DNA from: Dipylidium caninum
Lineage: Eukaryota > Platyhelminthes > Cestoda > Cyclophyllidea > Dipylidiidae
NCBI GenBank assembly: GCA_017562135.1
Contig: QEYB01000533.1
Coordinates: 186,001 to 250,000, forward strand
DNA length: 64,000 nucleotides
Reading direction: 5' to 3'
How positions within the stretch are numbered: the first letter of the stretch is position 1; every line of letters starts with the position of its first letter. Shown here piece after piece: positions 24,001 through 37,500 of the stretch. The position numbers were made by a program, and so were the translations under genes. Under the pieces are notes generated by a model that did not search any database, had not been told where the DNA came from, and saw nothing but the letters and a program-made list of their open reading frames with translations.

Positions 24001-27000
24001 AATTTGGTGGGAGATTAACGATACACCACGACATGGGGGACACGAATCCGCTCTGGAGAATGGAACTGCGCAGACTGGCGGGTGAGCGGCGCGGTGCCGT
24101 CCGGACGGAAGGAGGTGGGGTCTGGCCGCAGTGGGGCGCTTGCCACACCCACGGACGGCAGCGGGGAGAGGCAGAGGTGGCTGCTATTTTTAGTTCCACG
24201 TGGACGACACGCATGACGCGCGGTTACTCCTCCACCTCGCCGTCCTATCGCGGAGGGCGGCGGACGCTAAGCCAAGGCCGGGAGGACCTCCAATCAGACG
24301 AGGCAGTGGCCAAGGAGATCCATAAGCGCGCAGCTTGGCCGGCGGAAAGCCCGTGCTGGAATGAGGCACTCCCAAATAATCTTCACTGTCAACCTGCCTG
24401 CCTTCTCAGCGTTAGAAGGCGGAATGCTCTCGACCAGGGACAATTCCAGCCCCCGCGGTGCGTCCACGCGGACGAACTGCAGTCGGACAAAAGCGGTAAG
24501 GGATGATTCGGCTGTCTGCCGGACGGTTGCCGGACCACCAGAGTCAGCTCGGCTTCGTGGTATACCGAATGTATTCGTGCTATTCAACAATAATGTGAAC
24601 CCATTCAGGGATTCACACTACGTGCTCTTCCATGTGTTTACCTTGACGGACATGTTCCCTAAGCTGAAGCAATTCTAATTCCTCGCCACACTAGAAACCA
24701 GTCAGTCGGTGAGAGCGAAGTTCTTGGCACCTGTCGACGAAGCCCTTCGCACGAAGGCGTCCTCGCTTCCTGTTTCGGAATGGCGAGCGGCGAGCGCGAA
24801 CAGTCACGAAATGCTAATCACTTGACGAAGGGTCAGCCGCATTGACAGCCGCTATAGTCAACAGGCCTCCATCCACTGCGGGCTCGTTGTGGTCCAGTCG
24901 AGTTGGGAGGCTGTGGAACCGTCCACCGCGGCGTGTCGCGAGGTTGACTGTGCAGTCGAGTTGATCCTTTTCCGAGAGGGGCCAACACTCTGCGCGCCCC
25001 ATGCCGCACGACGAAGCGGTGCCGGTTCTCTCCCTCGCCCCCCAAGAACCACCGGCCCCACGCATAATTCATTAACGTCGGCCTGGCTCGCGGCGGCTTT
25101 GCCAAACGCCTGCACCAATCTCCCCCGTCTCTTCGGCCGTACCGCACTGAACAAATTTTCTATTTACTTTGAAAACCAACGGAGTCTGGGGACGAGAGAC
25201 TTGTCACAGACAACCGACTCCAAACCACTCACTCCTGCGCGACGAAATCCAAAAAAATCGGGAGTCCGCGCTTCTCGAACTCATCAAATTATCCCAACTT
25301 TCTCTGTATCTGTCCTCTCGGACTTCCCTCTGCGTATGCCACTTCCTCGTGAAGTAAGTGGTCATGCCACGGTTGGAAACCAGGGAAGGCGAGTTGTAGA
25401 GGCCGCATCTTAACTAAAGTGACAACAAGTGGTGCGTCGACGCATCTCTTTCCACCAGCCTGTTTCCTCCTCCATCATAGTTAAAGCTCCTCTTCCGCGT
25501 CATGGATGCAGCGGTCGAAGAAATATGCAAAGCCCCACGGTTCTTGGAAGGTTGTTGGGCAAAAACCCGAAAACAGCACCTAGAGGTGTGTGAAAGACTC
25601 AACAGAACAGCGTATTCCTCGAAAGACCTGGAACTTTTCATGCTACTGACCGAGCCTACCATGTAGCTAGTGTCCGTGTTTTTAGAAAAAATGAGGTTTT
25701 CGGCCCCACCTGAACATGGTCCGCCGAGGTGTCTGCTCCTTTGGCGAAGCGGACGACTCGGCGACGGCCATCAGCCCGCGCGATCTTTGTGGCCGGACAC
25801 GATGGCGACCCGCCACAGGCGGCCGCGCTGGTTGACAGCGCAATTTTGCGGCGACAAAAGACGACCGTGACTGCCAATTCTACTACGGATGACAATTCTC
25901 GCACCTTAGTGATGGCCGGGGACCTTAGCAGAATGAATGGCTGGCTGTCGTCAATGCCTCTCCCTCGACAAGGTGTTCTTCTTCCTAAGTCCCAGCCACT
26001 CACTTTTGTACTTTCCAGATGGAATAAAAGATAATAAAAAACAAAGCGGCCATTATTATTTCACTTGGTTAGGGTTGCTGTCTTTTCCTCAGCCCGCGCC
26101 AGGAGGCATCCACGGGTCACGTCGCAGTACGCTTGAATGCACACCGCCTTTGAGACAAGGCATGATGTTTCACAAAAGAAGGCAACTCTCGTTCTCAGGA
26201 ATAACTCGCCTGTAGCAAAAGTCGGCAGTTTAGCGTTCAGAGTGTGTTTAAACAAATCAGCTTTTGGGTCCTTCGAACAGCCGTGGACCAGCTGAGATCC
26301 AACAAGAGACATCGCAACGGCGAAGGGGTCTGGCTGAATGCCCCCATTCGGATTAGTCCGATCAGCGGGTCTGTTGGTGGGCAGGAATGCCCGAGACTCG
26401 ACGCTGAGAATGCTATGGGAAGATGTGGAGTCGCAGAACCAACCCTTCGAGGTGGCCTGTGCGCGCAAAGCGGCGAGCCTGTCACTCACCAAAGCCGCCC
26501 GATCACTGGTGCGAGCGCGTATTTCGGGGTCCTTGGCCTTCGCAACAGCTCGTTGGCATTGTACCCATCTCACAGCGACTCTGATGGCTCCGTGTGCACC
26601 GGTAATGCGCGGTGCTGGTGGCACCTTGGCTAAAGCCGACTGTAAAAGTAATTCAGTTTGGTTTAAGTGCGCTGAGTGAAAGACAGCCCAGCTGGCCTCG
26701 ATGCCTCGGCGATACTTGAGGGAGCCCGACGAATCCCGGCTCCTGACGGCAGGAAATGACTCTGTGGCCCTTCAGAGAAACCCCGTTGGGTACCGGCTGT
26801 ACACATTTTTGCTGTTCCCACCTCCTTTTGCCTTTGAACTCCATGATTTCATTCTCCGCGCAGTCCCACCGTGAAGCGCATGCCGAAGAGCTGGTGAGCC
26901 GACACAAGGCGAAACGAAAGTGTCAGAAGGGCAAATGCAGAGAGAAGAAGGCAATTAGGCGAAGAAGAGCCCTGAAGGCATGATCGACTGTCAGTTTGCA

Positions 27001-30000
27001 GCTGAATACCTGTAATTTAATAGGTTATGAAAGCTTTTGATTAAACGTTGGACAGAATATGGGAGGCACAAGTGCAAAGTGGACGGGCGACCACTCAGTT
27101 GCTCCGGCCTGATGGTGCGGCGCAATTTGTGTAATTTTGTGTAACCCGAGGAGTGGCGTCATGGCTCTCGGATGGCGCCAATTTATGTGGCATACTCGCC
27201 GCAACCATCAGCGGCACAATTTGTGTCCCGGTGACACTTGTGTCCGGCCACTCGATTTACCGCGAGAACAATACAACCTGGAGAGTCGACTTCCCCCAAA
27301 TCCGGTAAAAGTGAGGGTGTTGGGGACAAGGCGGACCGAAGTTATGCGTCTCTCCACTTTACTTACGGCCTCAGACAAGAAGGGGACTAGGTAAATATCC
27401 ACAGCAAAGGGGAAATGAGAGTGAATATATGGGAGAAAGAGTTTTGTTGCCGATGGCTGTCATGACGACAGGTTGCTATGGGTCGTTTGAAAAGACAGAT
27501 GTCCGAACGTTATCCTCGAATATCATGAACGAATGCGTTTTGAATGTCGTGTTGCAATGACCATTATTAACATGTTTGTTAACATGTTTGTTATCATCGA
27601 GCTTAACACAATGGTGTCACTAATGTTTCCGCGTCTCAACACTATCCACCCTGATATCCAAGTAATATAAATCAGTGGGCCATTCCTGCTGGAATGTTTG
27701 CCGAGAGACTAAAAAAACTGGTGTTGCATCGGTACACTTTGGGGTAGGAGGGGTGGAAGGAGTGGCAGAGATGTGTCTACCACCGGGAGCCATCTCTTCG
27801 TCATGAGGACGGTGCATTTTATCATCTCACCCCATCTAACCGAGGAAGTATTTCGTGAAAGGAGATGTTGTCTGGGGGACGACTAAACGTCGTCTAGTTG
27901 AAAATGAAAGCTACGGAGACTAAGTTCAATAAACAAATGCTGCTTTTCCCGAAGGGGAAATCATTCTATTTTAAGCATGGAAGGTATATATTTGCAATTT
28001 TCCCGATGAACCCCGCAGACCGATTAATAAGCGAGACTGGAACACGTTTCTCCATTGCCGGCAGCCCGTTTTGATTGCGGAGGAATAAGTAACGTCGAAA
28101 CACCTACCCAAGTAGCCAGTCGCTAATAGAAGTGATGTTATTTTTAAACACTGGCTTCTCCCAAAATTACTGCAATTAATTTTAGATGTTTTTGCTCTCA
28201 AATTAATTATTGTGACCACCAAATAATGAAATAATGTGGAATAATGCATTTAGGAAGTATTCATAAAACTCCTGCGTGTGGCACTGTCGGCCATTCTAGT
28301 CCGAATTGCCGCGTCAAAGTCGCTCGGCGCGACGCGAGGGGAGGCGGACGCCTTCGCCCTTGCGTCAGAGGCTTTTACGTCATGCGTATTGATTTTCCGC
28401 ATGAGTCACACCGCCTTCGGCCTGTAATCGCACTTTGTCACAGGCAGCGCAAGACTTGGGAACATCGATCGCTAACGAGATTTGAGACTCGCGAATTTCG
28501 AATGTGACGTCACGCCTTACAATGATGCCAAACGAAAATTTACCGCTTCTAAGAAGAAAACCCCTGAGGTTGTGCCCTCTCTTCCGATGTCGCATCGAAC
28601 AGTAATTTACGAGTAATTTCCCTAAAAATGTGAAAAATGAGAAAAATTAAGCCTCGTGAGGGCGTCAATTATCACGGAAAAGGCGAGACGGTTTATTCCA
28701 GAGGGTTAGAACTTATGTTTACTCCCTCCCCATATTGTCCCTCTTATGATGTCAATTTTATCTCTACTGTACTGTAATGCTCAGAATTATAAATTATATA
28801 CCAAAAAGTAGTCCTCAAGTGTAAAATGACAGAGAGACAGTGAGAAATAGCTGCGGTACCGGTAGTGAAATAGCGCCTTTAGTTAAGTAGAGTAGTGGGG
28901 TTGAGGATAACTACCGAACTAAAGATAACAAATGAAAAAATGGCAGCAAAACGGCAGCTGTGGCGATTTTGACTAGGCACGACGCCGGTTGCTCCAGTCG
29001 GCAGCCTCATTTTTACTCCGCTGCCCGAAGGGCCTCATAGGTAAGTTTAATGCAAGTTAACCCCAGATGTCGGGAAAATAGACCTTAAGTTCACACCTCC
29101 CAGGCGTATCAAGGTTAAATGTGGTTGTTATTACGAGGACCGCGAGAGTCACCATAAGGTAGGTTTAAATGAAAGGAAAATTCTGAAGTCTAGTAATCGA
29201 GACGTTGGGGGAAGTTCCCCCTCGCAGACGTGGGCCACCGGGGCCGGTCCTGGAGGCGACACGGGACGAGACGGACAAAGGGCATGCCAGAACGAATGTG
29301 TCTACTCCGAGTGGAAGGTGTTGGCTCAAGGTTGGACCGAATTCCCCTGCATCGCGGTGTTCGCCCACAAACTTGTCGGCTTTTGAAGAAAAAGAATAAA
29401 AGGGAGTACACGAAAATGTTCCGTCACCAACCGCAGGAGGAGCATCTTCCAAATTCCACTTCTTCACTGCAGGCTTTCTTAAGTTCGGGGAGGGAGGGGC
29501 GGGCGGAAGAATTGGCCTTGTTGAACTGCCGATTCGGAGGAGGCCTTCCAGCAACGGCGAGTAACATCAAGCACTTTCGACAGTTGGTGGCAGTTTACAA
29601 TTTAATCATATTCTGTGGGGTTGCATACGAAAAGGTGAAAAAACAAAAGTGGTTTCGTGCTCAGCATAGAATACGAAAGCAGTAGAATGCCAGGCATTCC
29701 AGTCCGCCAGCGGGCAGTGATCGTCAATTCCGCCATTGTTCCCGTTAACGTTGTTTTACTGGGGCTTTCACCTCCAAAAGGGCTACTAGGTGTTGTGTCT
29801 ACGAGAGCGATTGGGAGGAGGGGGAAAGTGACAGTCGCGCAAGGACGCGGTGTGGAGAACTGAGGTGAACATCTGCGTTTCCATCAACGGCGACGGCGAA
29901 ATTAGGAAATCGAGGATAGGCAGTTGACAAGGGGGCTGCCAAGTCGGTCGAGAAAGCAATGAGGAAGACGCGGCGGATTTGGGACTCGAGTGGCGCCCTC

Positions 30001-31551
30001 ACTTTCCCTCTTGGACAATCAATCAGACCGGGAAACCTGCTCGATGACTTGATGAGGGTACAGCTGTTTCACCGAAAGAGGCAATGGAATATATAAAAAA
30101 AAACAACTACAATGGATGGATGGATGAGCAGAGTGAAAGGAGGTGCGAAATGCGAAGTAGAGGACTGTGGAAGCGTTTCATTGGCAATAACAGCCACAAA
30201 AGGCGAGGCCAGTCTGATGCGCCACCAAGTCGGTTCGGGACGTGTGTGAATGAAGTCAGCTGCCTGGAAGCCATCGAGTGTGTAGGAAGGATCCAAAAAG
30301 TTTCATCTTGTTACGATTAACCGCCTCCTTGTTTATTGGGCGGCCCAAGTGTCTTCAGATGGCATTTGAAATCTGTCCTTTAACCCGCCGAGGGCAGGCT
30401 TAATGCCTGTCTGTGGGTGGACAGGCGGCCTCAAGCACCGAGGAGGTTGGAGAAGGCGAAGTATTTAGGGAATTACAGTGGCAAAGTACACGGTGGATTG
30501 GTGACGCCGAAGGTACTTCGCCTGTACTAGTTGCATGTTCTTGAAGGCGATGATTATGGCTGTGGAGCCGCATGCCTCATGTGCATTTGGTGGCGAATAC
30601 TCGCTAAAGTTCACTGGGCTGCCCTCCTGTTCAGGGGATGGGCAGAATTCCGCGGATTTCCACGCGGCGAGGGCGGTAGCGTGACTGGAGCGTTGTGTGG
30701 AACAGAGCCGAAAGTACGACGAGGCTCCCACTGCAATGGCAGCAGCTCGTCTTGGAATGGTGAGTGCGGGGAGCGCCGCCCAGTTGCATTTCGGTGAGGC
30801 AATCGTCAGAGGTGAAGCATAGAGGCGCCACGACGAGGGGCATCCATAATTTGGGGTTGCATGAACTCGCATGCAGGCATTGCACTGCCAAGACGCCTCA
30901 ATTATTACGTCTACTCGCTTTGACGGCGCCACAGCGTCGGTCCGAGGGAAGCCGAACCGCCTTCTGTCGCGATTTCGCTCGGGTAAGCGGTCGGCCAGCG
31001 AACACAGCAGCAGTGCAGAGGAGGGAGAAGAATCGCTGGCTCTCCAAAGCAGTGATCAGCCCGCCTCACGGAAGATGAGACTTCTCTCCATCAATTCTAG
31101 CAAGATTCCACCCTCCCCCCCCCTGCTCTCCACCCTGACCCCTTCAACGCACCAGAGGCGAACACACCTCATATACGGCACCGGGAAATCTTTCACGCGA
31201 ATCCGGAAGCCAGGAAAAGACCAATCTTCCAAAACGGTAATAAAAATGTATTTATCCACTTGGCCTCACAACTATGCACACACACTTGCGTAACACTGAA
31301 TTTTAACGACTAATAGCACACGCGAAAGGCGAGGACAAGGAGGATGAGTTCACTCGCACCCACGCGCTACTGTCTCCCGGCGGGGAGACGGACAAGGAAC
31401 ACATCGAAGATGTCGCCCAGTGGCGACGAGGACAAGGGGGCTTAGCATGAGATGGGACACTACTGGGAACAGGGAGGAAACATCAAGTGGTAATCCTACT
31501 TTTCCACCGATGGGGGACATATAAATGTGAGTTGTTCAAAGATTGGTGGTC

Positions 31552-34547
31552 TTAGGGAGCAAGAGTGGTGACGTTAGCAGTTATGTTCTTAAGAGGAGCC
31601 CAGTCCGGGTATGCATTTAGACCGAAGATCGGCACCGCGTAGGTTACGGTGCAGCACGTAACGATAAGCACGCCGACAACAGCCACGAAACAGCCAGCAA
31701 AGATCTGAAAAAGGAGAAATCACTCATTCGATCGGAAGTAAAAGCAAAGCACAATAAAAGAAGGCAACTGACCATTTGGTTAATGTTAATGTGGCCCTTG
31801 CTGTAAACGATGGCATTAGCCGGAGTCCCGGCGGGGAGAATGAAGGCCATACTGGCAGCGATGGTCACCGGCAGTCCAAGATAGTATGGATGTATTCTCA
31901 AAATCTCACACTTAATAGGAAAACAGCCGAGTAAATAACAAGTAAAATAGGTGAAGGTTCAAAATTAATCCTACCAGATTGAACATGATAGGCAAAAGCA
32001 CCGTAGCAGTAGCAGCGTTAGAAACGAAGGTCGTCACGATGGTAGAGAGCAAGGTGAAGACTAGAATCAGAACAAAAAGGGGAAGGGATTTGAGGCCCAA
32101 CATTTTCCGACCCACGAGGTCTGAAAGTCCGGAGAGCTGTAGAAAAGTGACTTTGAGAGTGATGGCCAAACCAAGGAACGTTAATTAAACAAGGATTAAA
32201 CTCACTTTACAAATCTCGGAAAGGCAAAATCCACCACCAATAAGAAACAGCACCTGCCAGGGACAGCGAGATTGAGCAACCTTCCAGGGTAGAACGGTTT
32301 CGTAGGCATCATTTGAGGACTCTAATTAAAAAAGACATGCAATTGAGGAGATATATGGTAGAAAAGTGTATTCTAAAAAACTCAACGCACGATCGGAACG
32401 CCTTTTGCGGAAGGGGTTAACTGCCGGCCAAAAACAAAGGAGAATGGTCCCCAAAACAGCGGGCTGGGTGTCGGATGTAAGTCTAAACGGAGATAACGAG
32501 TGTCAGACCAATCGACAAAAAGCACAGATACACAAGGGAAAAACCCACTCAGTTATCTTTGCGCCTACCACTTTGACGGGAACAAGAGCAGACCAACCAT
32601 CAACGCCGGGCTTTCGAGAGACCCAGAGGAAAATGACCAAGGCGAGAATACCCATAGCTGAACCCTCTGCCCAGCTAAAAGGTGATGTCAAATGTAACTT
32701 ACTAATAAAAGAGGAAGCAACGCAGCGAATAAGTAAACTAACCCAATCGGGCCCAGAGCTTTCTGTTCCTCCTCCAGAATCTGACGAATAGCAACCTCGC
32801 GTGATTTGTCTCGTCCGCGGCATGAGAAGAATTTTCTGTTACAGGGGAGATGGAATAAAATTACTCAAACCGCATACATTGGTAAATTATAGTAGAGTAA
32901 AACGTACTTGGGACCGATGAAAATGATACACAAAATGGCCCAGGTGAAAATAAGAAGAATTAAGGAAAGGGGAATACCATAGGCGGCCCAGGATCCAAAA
33001 GTGAGACCGGTATCGGTGCCATAGCGACTGATAAGAAACGCATAAGACAATTAGAGCCAGAAATTGGAGGGACGCAAGAAATGCAAAGCGTTTCACACTA
33101 ACTCGCTAACAAGTCCAAAAAGAACGACGTTGGTTGGGGTACCAATAACCGTTCCCATTCCACCGCAACTGGAAGCGAAAGCGATTCCGAGCGAAAAGCA
33201 ACAACCCAACTTTTGGAGATCATCTGCCTCGCTCGTCCCGCCGGTCTTAATCGTTACACTCTCGCTGCTGTCTCCTGTGTGCCACGCTTCTGCATCCTGT
33301 GCTCCGTTTTCCTCACTGGAAAAGAGGCAGTGTATTACGAAATCCACAATTGACAATGGGGTAGCTTCGCATTTTCGAGACGCCTTACTCGTTTCGGAGA
33401 GCTATCCCTTCCTCGGCATCTGAAGGGAAGAAAGTGGAAGGTCAAGCATATTCCACGGATGCCAAGGTCTGGTGCATTCGCGACACCCAAAGCTACACAA
33501 ATCATTACTTTACACAGGTCTCGTGTTGCCGATCGAAAACCAAATATTGCAACAATCATTTTGCCCACTTTAACTTCAGCAATAATGAAGCATTACGAAA
33601 AGGCATGCATAGATAACAAAGCGGAGACAGCAGCTTACCATTTCTCTCTGAAACAAATTCGATACGACGATGAAAACAGTTAAACTCAAATTCATACCAG
33701 GAGATTTGGGCTTAAGAATTAGCTATCGACATTATGACTGATGGTCGACAGATCGCAAGTCTTCGACCCGGGGGGACCACATTAATTGACGTGACCGTTA
33801 CTCACTCGGTTTAATTGCTTCCAAACGTGTCATCAAGGCTGTGACGATTGTCAGCATCATCAGGGTAGCCGCTGCGTTACTCATCCACATGGACAAGAAC
33901 CACGTGGGTAGCATGAGACCCAGAAGGAGTCTAGAACAAACGATTATGGTTTTATCTGACTCAAGAAAACCGAAATGTGAAGAGGTAAAATGAAAAGGAA
34001 AACCTGGGGCTACTTACAGTCTGGGATCGCTGCCCATGAGTTTAATTACGCCAGCCCCGATACGACGATGAATGTTTCGATGCTCAGCGGCAACAGCCAA
34101 AAAAGCGCCATGGATAAAGAGCATTATGGCATCCTAAAGCAGTTACAACGAAGTGACCTTAACGATCCACACTAATATTCTACCTTCAGAGAAGAAAGGT
34201 GTAACTCACACGCATGTAGTCGGCACATGCCTGTTTTGACGAATTAATACCCATCAGTGGACCCATCAGTAGCGGTAGCATAGCTGTGACGTAAATCGAA
34301 ATCGATTCCGTGATCCAATAACCCCCCATCAGGAAAAGTGTATAAGCACCTTTCGCCTCCTGAAGGTCAAAGTAAGGAGATAACATCCACCAGTTCCGCA
34401 TCGAAGAGGCGATAGGGTAATAAGATGTCAATGACTCACTCTCGAATTGCTAACGATGAGGATGGGACTGATGAGGATAGGATAAATGATTGTGAAAAGG
34501 AGTTTTTTGTATGTGAGCATCCATCTCACCCAGTTTGGCATACGCAT
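31552..34547 (-). CDS. SLC13 (DASS) family sodium/anion cotransporter
   Basis: The coding sequence is complement(join(31552..31704, 31773..31910, 31975..32136, 32206..32321, 32391..32482, 32549..32674, 32743..32835, 32908..33027, 33103..33315, 33389..33419, 33806..33930, 34018..34133, 34210..34359, 34440..34547)): 14 exons, 580 aa, every phase consistent. SLC13 members are plasma-membrane Na+-coupled importers of succinate, citrate or sulfate. Visible in order: TM1 (about residues 12-33); YWITESISIYVTAMLPLL; AEHRNIHRRIG; LSMWMSNAAAT, the first carboxylate-binding motif, SNA here (141-143) instead of SNT; a variable loop; GGMGTVIGTPTN; LTFGSWAAYGIPL; LGPIGWAEGSAMGILALVIF; WQVLFLIGGGF; TTFVSNAATATVLLPI (second motif SNA, 469-471); and SMAFILPAGTPANAIVYSKG near the C-terminus, close to the family signature. 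N-glycosylation-type NIT and NVT sites lie at the end. Twelve introns are 64-87 bp and one is 386 bp. The family is certain; the substrate is not. Confidence 0.95.
33420..33805 (-). other. Longest intron of the SLC13 gene
   Basis: At 386 bp this is the only intron of the gene above 87 bp. It interrupts the variable cytoplasmic loop (…EAIKP / NAEEGIAL…). It contains a well-formed candidate microexon at 33639-33647 and, at about 33450-33570, an open stretch that faintly resembles the next transmembrane exon. Confidence 0.7.
33639..33647 (-). other. Candidate 9-nt microexon of the SLC13 gene
   Basis: On the minus strand AGAGAAATG sits between a strong acceptor (GAATTTGTTTCAG) and a strong donor (GTAAGC). 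Being 9 nt it keeps the phase, adding three residues (changing P-N to P-K-R-N-D) in the variable loop. It would split the odd 386-bp intron into pieces of 158 and 219 bp. It is inferred from splice sites only. Confidence 0.4.
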
Positions 34548-34560
34548 CTCCGTACGGTGT

Positions 34561-34577
34561 CTAGAGAAAGAGGCAAA
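34561..34577 (-). promoter_or_regulatory. Splice acceptor upstream of the SLC13 start codon
   Basis: The minus strand reads TTGCCTCTTTCTCTAG and then 13 nt of leader (ACACCGTACGGAG) before the first ATG at 34547. A second ATG lies two codons on. The acceptor means the 5' end comes from an upstream non-coding exon or from spliced-leader trans-splicing. Confidence 0.5.
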
Positions 34578-37500
34578 AAATATCCACCATAGCGTCTTCT
34601 TTATGCGGAAACCAAAGATAGATCGTAAAGTTGAGGGGGAAGAATAGAAAACGACCACACACTCACGGACACAAGAACAAGAACACAGTGAATGTTTAGA
34701 CGATTGTTTGTTGATTTATACAGCTTAACAACCAATAGCAAACTAGGGTGTTAGCCTATCATCATCCCGTACACCAGTTGCCTTGACGTTTATAAACCAA
34801 TCAGTGGCGAGAATCACCGCCGCGTTGGTTGTGAAGCTCACGTGTGCTCCTCGCCGCGTGCAGACGCGTATGCGTGCCGCTTTCAACAGGAGGGAGAAAA
34901 TTCGGTTTTGTGGGAACATTTTCTTGTGGGACATTTCCTATGCAAACGTGAAACAGGTAATTTTACTGAGTCAGTCTTTTTGCCGATGTTGAGAGTGACT
35001 TTGGCTACCCCCGGATTTTGTCAACCAAAATACTGTAGAATATGTATTTCCTAAGTTCCCCCATATGATGCTATGCCGAATCTGATTATTACTACCGCGT
35101 AGAAGAGTATAAAAGAATTCAGAGACATTGTCAGAAGATCGGTTAATACCTCGTCTTGTCTAGAATAATAGAAATCGACAAAAAAGCGGCTTATTCGGAT
35201 GTTGAAGAGTATCTAAAGGAGGGAGACTCCTGACCACCTCCGTTCCGTCTTTTAATTACGCCAAAGCTCTTTACAGAAGAGGAGAGTTTTGTTTTACTCT
35301 CTAACACTAGTAATAATGCAACTTAATTTCATAGTTCACGCTTATTTTAACCGGGTCCAATAAAAATTCCCTCGAATTTATGTAAAATAGTGCAGAAGAC
35401 AATTTTAATTAACCGCTGTGGAAGCAGACTAATTTCACATTGACCATAAAAAGATGGATTTTATTGCCAAAAATGCATTGTCGCACGATATTTACGAGGT
35501 GCCACAAATGCGTCACATTTTAAAGGTTTTAGGGGCCAATGTTCTCGCCTCGCTTATAGTCTCTGAGTTATGTATTAAGTTTAGACACAGGGAGATTGAC
35601 TCCTTGCCATGCTAATTGAGGCATGGACCCTGCCCCCTTGCAGTTTCCGTGATGCTGTTGTCTTTTCACACTTCGTTTAGCTAAAATTAACTGGAATTCT
35701 TCAGAAAATCATCGTAAATGAAATGCGAGCCTCTCGTGGTCCAGGCAAGAGTAAATGGTAGGTCTGTTGTTATGACCTTTCAATGTTCATACCAGCATAA
35801 GGCTACACACTCGCCATTCACCACGGTTGGTAGTTGTTATGAGAGAAAATCGTCATGTCACTACCAAATGCGTCCAAGATGAGGGCTTACGAGTTCCCAT
35901 CCGTCTTTAATTTCTAAGGTAATGCAGCCTCCAATTGAGTCCAGGAGAGGAGAGGGAAGGGTGAAATTCCCAAGCAGTGCCACAAATTTCAGCGCTTCTC
36001 AGTCAACATTGAGGACCTTTCGTCTACGTCGCAACTTTGTACGTTTTTCTAAAGAGCAACATGTGTTTGCGAAGCGTAAATAATATGAGTTCCCTGCCCA
36101 TAGGCATTCAAGTAGAGCTCCTGCACCATTGTTTGTGAATGCCTCTCTGCCCGCGTTGAGAAATGACAGCAGTGCAAATTTTACCTTATTTACTGCGACA
36201 GCATAAGGAAGCATTTTCGGAGAAGTAGTCCTCATGTCAAAAAAAATGAGTGGTTGTGGTGAGCGATTTTGAGCAAAGCTACATGAAGTTAGTAATACTT
36301 TAAGTACGTTTTAACTTCCTCCGATTCCTTTTATTTTGAGCGAAATATAAGAGGATGCACTTCATTTCGGGTTCTACCTCCTTTCTCAGAATAGACGTAG
36401 GAAGTAGAGATGAGCGCTGTGAAATGCCCAACTGTCAGCCAAAAAACCGTGTTTCTGTCAGTTGTACTCCGAGGCCAAAAAAGATTTGACACCCTCAGTT
36501 TTTGGCCTTGTAGGCGTGTGTCACTCGGCTGAGCGCTGTTAGTTAGAGCAGGGCCACCTCGATCCGTCGAGGCCTCAACCGCCGACAGCACTCCGAGGGC
36601 CGCACCGACATACGCCGGCGTGGGGGTGAGTCAGAGGTCATGAGTCATCAGAGCGCTTTTATCGACCTCGTGTTCAGTTGGTGAAGCCTCTTTCTGTTTT
36701 GCTTACTCCTCCATCCTGACAACGCCCTCCCTCTCACTCAATCTGGCGACATGATGCACCTTGAACCTCAACGACCCATGTTTTTAGTTGAGACTAAAGC
36801 CTTGTTGGACTGATTCTTAGACGAGCGACTGGCGTTGGAGACAACTTGAGATTGGTTAAGAGATGCAGCACCCTAGGTCTTGGAGGCTAGGCGAGAGCAC
36901 AAGTAGAGGCGCCAGCATTCACGCAATTCCATTGTGTCGCCATCGGCCATTATAGCCGTGTTGCTTAAACGCTTTGCGTGAGGTAGCACACAAAGTTCCC
37001 TACTGTTCGGGATTCCGGTGCTCTCCCTTTGAAACGCCTCCACTTTCTCTCTGGAGATAGTGAAAAACTCAGCCTTAACACATTTTGCTATTCGGTCGTA
37101 CATCAGTCTTGAACTTCGTTACAAATTTGGGTGCCATAAGCCAACTTGTATACAACACCAACTCGCAGTAGTGAAGCAATTAATCGCTGTAATTACGTGT
37201 CAGTTTCACGCACAAGGTCACGAGAATGGATTATCTTCGGTGATGTAAGAAGACGACTAAGTTAAATGTGCACCCTAGAAGAAAAGCTGCTTTCTCTGTA
37301 CCCAAAAGTCATGAAGGTAGTAGGGAACGGAGAAAACTTGCTTCTTTCAACGTCATTTCCACATTGCCCGTGCTTTTACCATAGGAGATGTAGTTGAAGT
37401 AATAATCGCAAATGCTTGGTTCCTTATACACGTGGGAGCTTGAAGCCCAATAGCTACTTTGGTAAAACTCAGATTTTTCTTATAAGATTGTGCTTTACGA

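Larger units (their letters stand above)
16601..31500. other. Long gene-poor spacer
   Basis: About 15 kb with no supported gene. It is mostly GC-rich to about 27 kb, with an AT-richer stretch at about 27.4-29.2 kb. The many open frames of 60-190 codons overlap on both strands and read as Arg/Ser/Pro-rich translations, as expected of GC-rich non-coding DNA. A TATA-like CTATAAAAG at 23519 has no gene attached. Simple repeats include C11 (18774-18784), TG (18915-18935), GGA (19758-19783), TTG (21062-21084), a duplicated 12-mer TTAACATGTTTG (27567-27594) and ATGG (30112-30126). A species-specific or non-coding transcript could be hidden here; sequence alone does not show one. Confidence 0.55.
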
